A stretch of 64,000 nt of DNA, taken from NCBI GenBank assembly GCA_017311185.1, contig JAESUZ010002551.1:3224001-3288000 (forward strand), read 5' to 3'. Each line of letters opens with the position of its first letter. Position 1 is the stretch's first letter. Under the pieces are notes generated by a model. It was not told the origin of the DNA and made no database searches. It saw nothing but the letters and a program-made list of their open reading frames with translations. Origin of the DNA: Proteles cristata cristata. Its lineage: Eukaryota > Chordata > Mammalia > Carnivora > Hyaenidae. Of the stretch, positions 1 to 10,600 are shown piece after piece. The translations under genes were made by a program, and so were the position numbers.

Positions 1-330
1 TAAAGTTGAGGTGTACACTGATTGGTGTAGTCTCTGAGCTCTCACTGTAGCAGGTACTCTAGGAAGACAGATAAAGCTGAAGTAGGCACAAGCTGGAGTG
101 TCCCAGGGTAGTCCACATAGTAGGTACCCTGGCAGGATAGCTAGAGCTGAAGTGGGTTCAAGCCAGGGTGTCCTGGGGTGCTCAGTGCAAGGGGTACCCT
201 GGCCAGTTGACTAGAGCCAAGGCTGGTATGGGTGTAGCATCTGGTATGCTCCATGTGGTAAGCACCCTGGCTGGATGGCTGAAACCAAAGCACACGTGAG
301 CTGAGGTTTCCAGGGTGCTGGATCCAAAAC
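1..330. repeat. Tandem repeat, period about 70 bp, four or more imperfect units
   Basis: A block recurs with a GGTACYCT-like anchor at about 53, 123, 193 and, more diverged, 262, giving a spacing of 68-70 bp. Each unit reads roughly: GGTACCCTGG, a stretch around AGCTAGAGCTGAAG, then CAAGCCAGGGTGTCC and GGGTGCTC. The array runs off the left edge, so its full length is unknown. The units are clearly diverged from one another, so this is an old array. The sequence to its right resembles an antisense L1 5' UTR, so these may be monomers of an old L1 promoter. An independent minisatellite is the alternative. Confidence 0.7.
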
Positions 331-429
331 AGGTGTCAACTGTGAGGTCCAGGAGTGCTCTTGTGGAAATCCCATAGCAAACTGTCAGCAGCTGAAGCAG
401 TATGGGCCTGGAGTGTTCCAGGCTGCTCT

Positions 430-1000
430 CCACTTGTTACTTTGGTGCGAAGTCTGAAGCTGTGGTGAGTGGGAGCTCTGTGGTCACTGAGGGACAGCAA
501 GGTCAGGTGTAGGCTAGGGTCTTAGAGCTTACTGAGGTGACAGTCTGGTTAGGGCACTGGACCCTTACCTGGTCTGAGTTTTCAAGGTAGAGGTGCAGTG
601 TAAACCATGTCGCTTGCCAGTTCCTCTGACCCAGAGAGAGTTGTAGATACTCCTCCACTGTTTAGCAGAGTTCTAGGGCTGGATCTTTTGTACACTAGTT
701 GCTGCATTAGATATGGTTTTTATTTTCTGTGTCCAAAAACAGAGGAATGTGCTCCTGGTCCCTCATAACTATCCCTTCTCACTGTGGTTTGCAGCACTGG
801 GGGTGAGGCTTCCCTTTGTTACTGAGTCTCCATCTGTCTTGCTGTTCTCTTTTGCTCTTCCATCTTCTGTGTGTAGAGCTGCTCAGTCAGCCCTCCATTC
901 TTCTTCAGGAGGAACTGTGGTGTAAATAAGTATAATTGTGTTCTGTGGAGAAGGTGAGTTCAGGGTCTTCCTATGTTGCCATATTAGACTGGAACTTTGT
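430..1000 (-). mobile_element. Possible old L1 5' UTR, antisense
   Basis: This is a moderately GC-rich stretch without a coherent gene. Near 972-992 it reads CTTCCTATGTTGCCAT, which resembles the antisense form of the first bases of many mammalian L1 elements (ATGGCA... near the 5' end). The preceding text (CTCACTGTGGTTTGCAG, TTGCTCTTCCATCTTC) has the flavour of L1 5' UTR seen at 37.9-39.1 kb in this window, but I cannot align it base by base. The small ORFs in it look fortuitous. Confidence 0.35.
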
Positions 1001-1199
1001 CAACATTTTTTCTCCTCTGTTTCTTTGTGTATGTATTGACACATGTCTATGCATTGTAGCTGAGACTCTTGGCTCTCCTCTTTCATAATGGAATTCCTGA
1101 TTATTCCTTGTAGTGTGGTGTAGACTTTGAAATAATTTCTCTCAAATGGGATGTTGTCAAACTGTTGTATGAAACTTATGAAACGTCTTTCTTCGTTCA

Positions 1200-1445
1200 T
1201 TTCCCTGTATTGCTGATGAGAATTTAACTGTGATGTCTGGAGCCCAAGCATCCGCCTGGAACCATGAAGGGAAGCATGTATGGGGATGGAAGAGAAGCAA
1301 GATAGGAGACTGACATCATGGAGTGCCAATTTAGCTCTTGGATATTTATCTACAAACTTTGTGTGAGAGAAGAATGAAACTGTCTTGTTTAAGCCACTCT
1401 ATTTTGTGCATTTTGTAACATGCAGCAAGTTCCATTTATGATGAC
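1200..1445 (+). mobile_element. Possible ancient LTR (MaLR/ERVL-type) end
   Basis: The segment has GATGTCTGGAGCCCAAGC, CCATGAAGGGAAGCATG, then CTTGTTTAAGCCACTCTATTTT and ACATGCAGCAAG. The TTGTTTAAGCCACT...TACTTGCAGC wording is typical of the 3' part of several old mammalian LTR or LTR-like repeats. No matching second LTR or internal region is visible. The family cannot be named from memory with certainty. Confidence 0.3.
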
Positions 1446-3575
1446 ACATGTGTATTTATTCCGAGGATTTGATATATAATCAAAGAGTTGTTACTGCGTA
1501 GCTAGGCTGTTCCAAAGTGAATAAGCATATACCATAGTATGTGTAAGATACATTGGGATAGAGGAGAGAGCTATTAGATTTCTTTTAAAAATTCTATTCA
1601 TAATATAGTAAGGTAGAAGTTAAGATTTACTCACATTTAATTAATGAATTGACTGTGGTACCTTGACTATAAGGTGAACAATCATGCATCCTAAAGAAAT
1701 TTTTACATGGAACATGGAAGCATTAGTGGTCACAACCTCCATTCTTGGTTTGTTTTTTGCATATTGCAACAATTAGCATGTTGCTTGTGTTGGTTTAGAA
1801 GAATTATGGATTGTGTTTTCTGTTTTAGCTGAATTAACTTTTACAACATGGCTAAATTACTTGATAATATTTTGAGAAAGCATTCAGAGATTGAAGACAA
1901 TCCTGACACAAATGAACAGCAAGAAAGGGGCAGAACAGACACTTTCCCTATTTGTGATTTGACTTCTCTTTAACTATTTGATGAGGTGATTATGTCACCC
2001 TTATTTTAACTCACTAAAGCATTATTATTTTTAATCTGATGAAATCAGTTTGGTGTTATTAATAGATAAAATATTATATATTCCATATTAATCTTTTCAT
2101 TTATGATTTCTATTTTGTTTCTGTTGGTAGTATACATGAGTAATTTATATGTAATTTATAAATAAATACATTTATATATGAGGAGTGAAGGATTATTTTT
2201 CTGATGGGGTGAATTTTTTTAAGTTCAGAGAAGCTGAGAAGCTACAAATTATATTTCTAAATCCTCTTGGCCTGAGATTGGAAAAGATGAAATGAGGGAT
2301 AGGCCTCCTTCATGCAGTTAAGTTAGGCTATTTCTGAACTAAAATTGTGATAACTCTATACCCAGCTTGAAAAGAGATTATGATAAACAAGTTTTGTTTC
2401 TCCTCTCTTATAGTTTCCCAGCAGGTCTGGCCTAAGGCCCAGGATGGAAGGAAATACAGAAACTAGGGATAATAGTAGTAATAACTAGTGTTATCCACTG
2501 AAATATCATAATTCTTGAACATCTTTCCTGGATCAGGCTTACATGCTGACATTGAGCAGTTAAGTCGGCTCATTTTAACTCATTGGATATGTGGGATCAT
2601 TGTTGGAACAATATTTCCTGATATTAAAATTGAAAAATTTAGGTCCAATGCCATTTTCAAGCTGTCTAAAAATACAGCTATTCTTTTACAATAGCGAAGA
2701 CTGTAGGTAGTACATCTTTTATTTTTGCTACTGTGACAATAATTTCTTGGTATAAATTTCTTCCAGTTGAAGTCTAAGAATACTCATTAATGGAATTTCA
2801 GAAGATTCAGATCTGACTAGGAAACATTCCAGAAATGTCTGTTGTTATGCTGAAACATATTAAAATAATCATTTTCCAGAAAGGGTGAACACTCATTGTT
2901 TTCTTTTCCACCAAGAACGAGATACAAAGTATAATCTAAGACATAAGATTTATTTAGAGTGACGTATAGTGAAACCAAGGTGGGCAAATTTTTTTATCAA
3001 CCTCTCCATCTTTCCCATGTCACTTCTGATATTGACCAAATGGGGTTGTTTACCTTGCTTCTTATTTCATGTTTTGGGATTTATGTCTGCAGCTATTTTA
3101 TCACTCACTTCTATAGGTTCAATTGTCAGGAACAATATTCCAAACCTGAATTTAATTATGATTGGGAGGGAGCTGTGAGTATGAATTAAATCATAGGAGT
3201 GTGGGATGGGAGGGTGATTATGGATGACATGTGGGCATGGTAGCAGGCTAGGTGAGAAGATGCGGTTGTCTTTTAGTTTAGTGAGTGTAACGGACAGGTA
3301 GGATTTTGGTGAGTTTTGGTGAGTTTGTTTTCAAACTTCAGATGTCTTATATAATAGGTTACAGAAATACTACAGGATTATGAGAAAGCTAGAAAGGTAG
3401 ACATGAATGACTACCAGAGAAAGTTGCAGAAACTTTCTCTGTTCTGGACACCACTCTTTGAAGTAGTTGAAAATTACCCACAGGCAAAGAAAAAGGCATT
3501 TGGAGAATTCAGTGGTGTTTTGTAAAAATGAGCAACAATCACAGTTTATAGGATGTCATAGGTTAAAAATTATGG
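1446..3575. other. No gene seen; unique AT-rich DNA
   Basis: About 2.1 kb of AT-rich sequence. The two overlapping short open frames at 2,959-3,189 have no motif I recognise and are in a region of ordinary base composition. No SINE, L1 or microsatellite is obvious. Confidence 0.6.
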
Positions 3576-3579
3576 TGAC

Positions 3580-4570
3580 CTTCATTTTTTAATAGCTTTA
3601 TTGAGATAAAATACGTATTCCATATAACTCACCCATCTAAAGTGTGCCCTTCAATGACTTTAATTATATTCTCACAGTTGTGCATGCATCAGCACAAAAC
3701 AATTTTAGAATGTTTTCATTACCTCAGAAAGAGACGTCATACGCCTTAACTCTTCCCCTCAATCCCTCCATCCCCATCAGCATTAGGCAACTACTAATCT
3801 GCTTTTTTTTTTTTACTATATAGATTTGCTTATTCTGAACCTTACACATAAGTGGAATCAAACAATATGTGGTCCTTTGTGACTAGCTTCTTTGAGTTAG
3901 CATAATGTTTCCCAGTTCATCCATGTTGTAGTATGTATCAGTATTTCATTTCTTTTCATTGCTGAATATTACTGTATTTTAAGGATATACCATACTTTAT
4001 TCATTCATCAGTTGATGGGCATTTGAGTTATATATCCACCTTTTGGCTATTATGAATAATGCTGCTATGAATATTCATGTACAAGTTTTTGTGTGCACAT
4101 ATGTTTTTACTTCTCTTGGGCATATACCTAGGATTGCAATTGCCTGATCATATGGTAACTCTATTTTAAAACTTCAAAAAACTTCCAGCCTATTTGCCCT
4201 AGTGGTGGCACAATTTTATATTCTGATCAGCAGTGTCTGAGCATTCTGATTTCTCCTCATCCTCATTAACACTTAATTATTTGACTTTTTGATTATCGCC
4301 ATTCTAAGCGAATGTGAAGGATAGTATCCAATTCTGGTTTTGATTTGCATTTCTTTGATTATTAATGATGTTACACATCCTTTCATTTGCTTATTGGCCA
4401 TTTGTATATCTTCTTTGGAAAGATGTCTAGGATTATTTTACTTTTTATTATTGAGTTATAAGAGTTCTTTGTATATTGTAGATACAAGTCTGTTAACAGA
4501 TCTATAATTTGCAAACATTTTCTTCCATTCTTTGAGTTCTCTTTTTGTTTTCTTGATGGAGTCCTTTGAA
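3580..4570 (-). mobile_element. Ancient L1 (L1M-type) 3' end, antisense
   Basis: Reading left to right, this is the complement of an old L1 3' UTR followed by the end of ORF2. AATAGCTTTATTGAGATAAAAT at 3,591 is the hallmark of the 3' UTR. GGAATCAAACAATATGTGG, CCATGTTGTAGTATGTATCAG, CCACCTTTTGGCTATTATG and AATAATGCTGCTATGAATATTC follow as the degraded ORF2 tail. Stops and indels are frequent, so it has been dead for a long time. The 5' limit near 4,570 is where the L1 wording fades. Confidence 0.85.
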
Positions 4571-4950
4571 GTCTAATTTCTATTTAAGAGCATATTTTGG
4601 AGGATATTTGAGAAGACAAAGCTTTAAAGCAAAACTGAAGACAAAGACAAAGACAGGTAATTTGTTGAGAAATAATCTCATGGAGCAGGAGTGAGGAACA
4701 TGGAGATGGGACCAGGAAGCGATGGAAAGACAAAAGCATGACATGTAATCGGGTAGCCACTGGTATGGGGGACTGGTGCTTGATCATTGCTGGGACTTTC
4801 TGAGGAGCTTTATAAAATGTGTTTCAGGAACTGTTCATCCATGAGACAAAAGGAGTGGATATTTTGCTCTTGGTGTCAATCACCATTTGTTAAGGCTGGT
4901 CCCAAGGGTATTAACTTCTGAGATGCATGTGTAAGGGCTAAGCTAGTTTC

Positions 4951-5181
4951 TTTTTTCTTTTTTTTTTTTTTTAATGTTTTATTTATTTCTAGGAGAGAGG
5001 AGAGAGAGACAGCATGAGCAGGGGAGGGTCAGAGAAAGAGGGAGTCACAGACTGAAACAGGCTCCAGGCTCTGAGCTGGCAGTCAGCACAGAGCCCGATG
5101 CAGGGCTCGAACCCACGAACCGCGAGATCATGACCTAAGCGAAAGTCGGACGCTTAACCGACTAAGCCACCCAGGCGCCCC
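4951..5181 (-). mobile_element. Cat-type tRNA-Lys SINE (young subfamily)
   Basis: The copy is complete and antisense: T-rich tail, purine-rich middle, then the tRNA-like head ending GCCACCCAGGCGCCCC. The target duplication AGGGCTAAGCTAGTTTC (4,934-4,950) recurs with one mismatch at 5,182-5,198. The inverted B box is intact (GGGCTCGAACCC, about 5,104). It carries the variants CTAAGCGAAAGTCGGAC in the head and TCACAGACTGAAACAGG in the body, which it shares with the copies at 19.5, 33.6 and 55.3 kb. It is non-coding and depends on L1 enzymes for movement. Confidence 0.97.
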
Positions 5182-5529
5182 AGGGCTAAGCTGGTTTCTG
5201 ATGGCATCCCGTGGTGCATACTGGAGGAGGTAGGACGCAGGAGGTGTATCCTACAGATTCTGGGTGAAGCGCTCTCAGGTGGTACCTGCACTAAGCTGAT
5301 GAAACTGCCACTGAACTTTGTCATTACAAGAGCGGCTGGAGCAAAAGGTAGACCAAGAAGATCTGAAGTGGTGCCCGAGCAGCATCTATTCTAATAGGTA
5401 ACAGAAAGACTGAGATTTATAAAAAAGCCAGTGGTCATAGGGTGAAGAAAGTATTCTCGAACATCCATTATGATTAAGATGAGGTAAACTACCACTGTGG
5501 ATAATTTCTGGTAATAAAACAGTCCGTTT

Positions 5530-5690
5530 GAATAGTTATTAGCAATTAAGTGTTTTTGAAAACATATCACTTAATTCTCACAACTGTGAGAAATAGGTAT
5601 TATTAGCTCCTTTCTGAAGACGAGGAAACAGGCTCAGAGATGATTCAATCCCTTGCTAAAGGCCACACGGTGAATGTTATTGCTGCCTGA
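5530..5690 (-). mobile_element. MIR SINE fragment, antisense
   Basis: CACTTAATTCTCACAACTGTGAG, then GGTATTATTAGCTCC, GACGAGGAAACAGGCTCAGAGA and CTAAAGGCCACACGGTGA, follow the reverse complement of the MIR core in the right order. The copy is diverged, as expected for a repeat older than the placental radiation. Confidence 0.85.
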
Positions 5691-5699
5691 TACTTATTC

Positions 5700-6756
5700 A
5701 AAGCTTGGAGAGAGAAATATCGAGGCTGCACTGTCTGAGGTAAATAGACTCTATTAATTCCTGCAGGTGAGGGGTTTCAAATTCATGTGAGTTACAGAGG
5801 CCGAGGAGGCAGACCTGAGGACTGAAGTGGTCAGAGAGGGGGCAGGGACCACGAGATAGCTGCTCTCCGGTTTCCGGTGACATCCTCATGAGGGCCTGTC
5901 GTAGGGTAGACACACGAAGTAAGCACAAGCACATACCAGATATGCATCTTATTTGGAACTTTTAGTTTAACAACCCCCACATAGACCAAGGAAAATACAT
6001 CTGTTGGGTAGATGTAGCCTATTTTCTGCCTGTTTGTGACTTCCACTCCAGGTGCTTCCAGTCCCCTTCAGGGAACGATTCCTTACACATCATTTAGTCT
6101 CTTTTGTGGAACTGGTTTTAATGACATTGCGCCTTTGGAACATTGTACTTCAGCTTACATCAAGATACATGAGGTACATGATAAAAAAACTCATTCCTGG
6201 GTTTATTCTAAGGCTATTTGGAGGACATTGTTCACTGCATTAGTCCTCATTATAAAAACCCAATGGGAAAAATTTCTCTCTGGACTCAGTGACAGTAATA
6301 GTTGCAATCCTAATGAAAAGCTTTGTTTTAGTCTTATGGACGCTGTAAATTACATCACTGGGCATGCATTTTCACTTGCCTTGCCTTCTAGAAGGTTCAG
6401 AACCAAATTTGTGACCTACAGTCACAAAATAATAAGGTAATAATGCCATATTTGAGTGTTGATCACTGTGATTTTTTTCATTTTCTGCTCTTATTTTATC
6501 TTTGCTCCACTTCGTTTCTTTTTGAAAATACTTGCACTGAATGCATTTTAAAGCTGCTTATTGCACACACGTAGCAGTCTAGTGAATCTGAATTTAAACT
6601 CAGAGTTCTGATTCTAAGTCCAGTCTTCTCTCCTTTATGACACAATGTACTCATGTTTTCAGTCTCTGAAACCAGAAATAGTTGGGTTGGAAGTGACATG
6701 TGATTGGTTGTCTCAGTCCTGTGCAATTGCTTTTGTTTTTCAAAAAATGTGCTTCT
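5700..6756. other. No gene seen; unique DNA
   Basis: About 1 kb with a 134-codon open frame on the plus strand (6,036-6,440). It shows no domain, signal or repeat that I recognise and overlaps other open frames on both strands. I treat it as fortuitous. Confidence 0.5.
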
Positions 6757-6758
6757 TG

Positions 6759-6794
6759 GTGTGTGTGTGTGTGTGTGTCTGTGTGTGTGTGCAC
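6759..6794. repeat. (GT)n microsatellite
   Basis: A GT run interrupted once by CT near 6,779 and ending in GTGCACACA. It produces spurious Cys-Val open frames on both strands. Confidence 0.95.
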
Positions 6795-6959
6795 ACAGGA
6801 ATGCCATAAAGTTTAGAAAGAGGTTAGGTGGTTGCTTACAGCAGCCACAGCAGGGCAGCAAAAAATTTAATTCTGAGCTTAATGAAAATTAACATCTTCC
6901 TTCTCTCAATTTTAGGCTATTCACTTTGACTTGGGAACTTGTGGTTTTGGGACAGCTCT

Positions 6960-6962
<3 letters not shown>

Positions 6963-7009
<47 letters not shown>

Positions 7010-7027
7010 GCGCATGCGCGTGCACGC
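6963..7027. repeat. (TG)n microsatellite passing into CG/CA-rich alternating tract
   Basis: About 48 bp of TG is followed by TGCGTGTGCGCATGCGCG and TGCACGC. The whole 65 bp alternates purine and pyrimidine without a break, which is the sequence class that most readily forms left-handed Z-DNA. Confidence 0.95.
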
Positions 7028-7078
7028 TCGCACGCATGAGTATGCATATATTTGATTGTGTTCATGGGATAGTTCTGA

Positions 7079-7079
<1 letters not shown>

Positions 7080-7129
<50 letters not shown>
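7080..7129. repeat. (TG)n microsatellite
   Basis: About 25 uninterrupted TG units. The 15 bp before it (GGGATAGTTCTGAAT) closely match the sequence before the 6,963 tract (GGGACAGCTCTGATT), so the two tracts are probably halves of one local duplication. Confidence 0.95.
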
Positions 7130-7130
<1 letters not shown>

Positions 7131-7685
7131 TTACCAGGACCTAGAAGTGGTTATGCTTAGGGGAAGGTGAGGTAACAATGGCAAAGTCAGCTTAGGCTTA
7201 GACAAATTGTGCAGCTGAAGGAAGGTACAACACAGGTTCTGCTCACCTCCTCACTTGCTCACCTGCTGTCTCAGAGGGTCCCTAAAGAAGTTTAAGGTAC
7301 CACACTTCCTCGCCCACATTTCTTTAGTCCTAAAGGTTTTGAAAACTCATTGTGCAGCTTCACAGGTGCACCAAAACCGTCCCTGCCTCACCCATTATTG
7401 TATTATTAACTTATCATCCCCAAACCAATTCAATTTGTTATTCTTCGTTACCTTTGGGCATTTAATTTATTTCAATACTTATAAGGCTATGAAAGCTTCC
7501 TAGAAGTCCAGAGCCTTCTGCTATTAAGTAAGACTGCCTTTTTCAGCATTTCCGGAACAGTAGATTTTATAACCTCCTTTGGAAATACCTTTTGGCATTT
7601 AATCAGTTCTTCCCTTACACTTTGCCTTCATCCCTTCAGCTGTATCTTGAGCACCATTCTAAGTGAGAAAAAGAATGATCTATAC

Positions 7686-7865
7686 CAGTGTTTCTAAAAC
7701 CTTGTATCAGAATAACCCAGAAAAACTTTGTACTTGTTAAAAATCTGATTCTCAGGGCACCAGCATTAGAAGGATAGATGAGAAGAATCTTGGGTAAGAT
7801 CAAGGAATCTCTAATGTTTTCAAGCAATGGAGGTGTGTTGCTTTTCTATACTTTAAGAAGCCTTA
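7686..7865 (+). mobile_element. MER5A-type hAT DNA transposon relic
   Basis: It starts CAGTGTTTCTAAAAC and continues ATCAGAATAACCCAGA, ACTTGTTAAAAATCTGATTCTCAGG and GAATCTCTAATGTTTTCAAGCAA, which is the MER5A order. An 8-bp target duplication fits: ATCTATAC at 7,678-7,685 and TTCTATAC at 7,866-7,873, with one mismatch. It has no coding capacity. hAT elements of this group moved only in early mammals. Confidence 0.75.
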
Positions 7866-7917
7866 TTCTATACCTTCGAACAGTGAGCCTCAGACTTTGG
7901 ATGGAGTTTGTTAATTT

Positions 7918-8046
7918 TTTCTTTTTGAGAGAGAGAGAGAGAGAGAGAGATCTCAAACTTGGGGCTCAATCCCATGACTCTGGGATCATGACCTAAGCCA
8001 AAATCAAGGGTTGGATTCTTAACCAGCGGAGCCACCCAGGCACCCC
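7918..8046 (-). mobile_element. Old carnivore SINE fragment
   Basis: T-rich edge, a GA run (7,928-7,950), then GGGGCTCAATCCCATGACTCTGGG, ATCATGACCTAAGCC and GCCACCCAGGCACCCC. The body between the GA run and the head is largely missing, and the head shows many substitutions, so it is an older, shortened copy. Confidence 0.88.
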
Positions 8047-8259
8047 TTATTTGTGATTTTAAATATACTGTCTACGTATCTTTATGAAGAACAAATTTTA
8101 TAGATGAGATTCCGGATCTTGGAATTCATAGAAACACCTTTCCTGGTGTTCAGCAGTGTTTGAGATATAAAGCATTAGATCACCTCTACTCTTCTCCATA
8201 AATTTCAATTTATTTTGTTTTTCTTTGCTTGAAATCAGCACTTAAATGTGTTAAACATT

Positions 8260-10600
8260 GTATTTAATATTTCAGAGATATCCACATAGTATTAAATAAT
8301 GTTTAAATATGCATATGTCATAGTTCTTTTCATCCTGAAGCAAAACTTTTATTGTATACATTAAAAAGCTATCTTGTTCATTTACATGGGTAATTTTGTG
8401 TAATAGGTTAAATATGAAACAAAAAGCATACAGGAATGTATGGACAATACCATACAAAGAGCCAGATATCTATCACCTGAATTTAACAAGTGTTGCCATT
8501 ATTACTGTATTTAATTCATAATTCTTTTATTTTTAATAAAATGTTAGAGATAGAACAAGCATCATTTGGATCCTGACCTCTCTAATTTCCATTTCCCCTC
8601 ATGTTTTCATAAGAAAATCTTAATCCATGTGCATATTTTGTCTTAGGATAAATTTCCAGAACCCAACCTGATGAGTCAGAAAGTATAAAGATTTAAAATC
8701 TTCCCAAAACTGCTCTGAAGAGTGTGTCAGTTTGTATTATTGCCACTCTATATAAATGTGCTCTTGTCTGTTAGACCATTGCCAAATGGTCATTAACAAT
8801 AATTATAAATTTTACAGGTATAGGTAGTATATCATTGTTTGAATTTTAATTCTATTATTATCATTGAGTTTAAACATTTTTGAATGTAGTAATACATTAA
8901 CAGTGTCTAAAAACCAGAAAGTATTAAAGGTATTTTAATTATTTTAAAAGAAAATTCTCTCCCCCTTTCTTAAATTCCATTCCCCTCAAAAGTAACCACT
9001 AGTTTTAGTGACTTTCTCTGCTTCCAGAATTTAAGCATATTTGAATATAATGGCATTTCACCAGCTTTCTATACCCCCTTCCCCTTGACACATCAAAGTT
9101 AGCATATTTGTTCACTATTTCATAGCCCGTGCCCCAGTAACAGTATACCTCAGAGATGTTTCTATAATAGTACATAGAAAGTTCCCTCATTTGTTTCTCA
9201 CCACTGTCTAGTATTCCATTATACTATACCATAGTATATATGTACCACACTTTATTCAACCAGCCCCTACAGGTAGCTACTTGGATTGTTTCCTTACTCT
9301 TGCTATTATACATGGCTTTGACATGAATCATTTCAAATATGTGGCAGTGAATTGGCTGAGCCAGAAAATGTGTATTCATTTATAGTTTTGATGAATATTG
9401 TCACATTGCCCTCTTTAGGTGCTGTACCAATTGACTTTCCTCAAGAAATACATGGAGTGTATTGTTTCCTCATAATCTTTCTAACAGAAGTTTGATCAAA
9501 CTTTTGAGAATTTGCCAACCTGATAAGTGAAAGCGTTTCTAAGTATATTTCTATCTTAATTTTCTTTTTTTAAGTGAATTGAGCATCTTTTTGTATGCTT
9601 GAGAGCCATTATATTTATGTGAACTCTGTTCATATATTTTGGCCATTTTTATATAAACCTTTCTTTTTCTTATCAATTTCTAAGAATGTTTTATATATTA
9701 AAGAGTTTATTCTTTGTCTCCAGTGTGAGTTGAAAAATGCTTTTTTCTGTTTTTTCAGTTATATTTTGACTTTGCTTATAATATTTATTGCCAAAGGTAT
9801 TTAAGTTTTTTTGTGTGTGTAATTAAATGTATTAAACTTGTTTCATATTAGATTCTGGATTTTAAGTCATAGATAAAAAGGCCTTAAAATGGAATTCTTT
9901 CATATCTTCATTTGTCACTCTTACTGAAAAATTATTTTAATCTTTGTTCCATTTGTAATTTACCCTGGTGTAATATGGAAATTACAGATTTCCCTGTACT
10001 TTTTCCCAGAAGACAACATAATTATCTCAACATGATTTCATTTCTTGATTAGTCTATCTTCCTCACCAATGTGAAATTCCATGTTTATCATACAGAGAGT
10101 TATCATAGATATTTGAGTCTATTTCTGGGTGTTCTTTTCTACAGCACTGGTCTATTTATGTACCAATACAACACTGATTTGGTGATTAATATTTAATAAA
10201 CTTTTAATATCTGATAATAATAAAACCCATTTGATATATATGTATATAATTTTCTTGTTTGTTTGTTTGTTTTAGTTTTTTCCCCTGACTATTCTGATTA
10301 TTTTCCTATATGGCCTTTAAGATGAACTCATCTAGTTAAAAAAAGTAAATTTGGGAGCATCGTGTTATGTTTATACATTTCTTTAAGGAGAATTAAGATT
10401 AGAATATTGAGTCTTCTAAAGAACATGGTGTATCTTTCCATTCATTCATGTTTTCTTCTGTGTCTTTTAGTGGTGTTGTAAAGTTTTGTTCATAGTGGCT
10501 TTGTGCATATCTTACATTTAATTGTTGGTATTTCATCTTTCTCAGTGCTGTCACATATGGGATTTCTCACTCCATTCTGCTTTCTACCTTGCTGTTATTT
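8260..10600 (-). mobile_element. Ancient L1M/HAL1-type LINE, antisense, in pieces
   Basis: From left to right it resembles complements of a 3' UTR and then ORF2. Recognisable stretches are CTAGTATTCCATTATACTATACC (about 9,209), GTACCACACTTTATTCAACCAGCCC, TTTGATGAATATTGTCACATTGCCCTC, GAGCATCTTTTTGTATGCTTGAGAGCC, TTTTGACTTTGCTTATAATATTTATTGCC and CACTGGTCTATTTATGTACCAATACAACACTG (about 10,146). The order matches ORF2 of old L1M elements read backwards. Everything is broken by stops and indels. The boundaries are soft, and 10,600-11,400 might be its continuation towards ORF1. Confidence 0.6.

Noticed and set aside
1..330. CRISPR-like array
   Set aside because: Units are contiguous, diverged and without unique spacers, in a mammalian genome.
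6036..6440. 134-codon plus-strand frame
   Set aside because: No recognisable domain, overlaps frames on both strands and has no repeat or splice context to support it.
6931..7170. Cys-Val repeat protein
   Set aside because: It is only the translation of the TG microsatellites; the same holds for 6,704-6,892 and 40,331-40,533.
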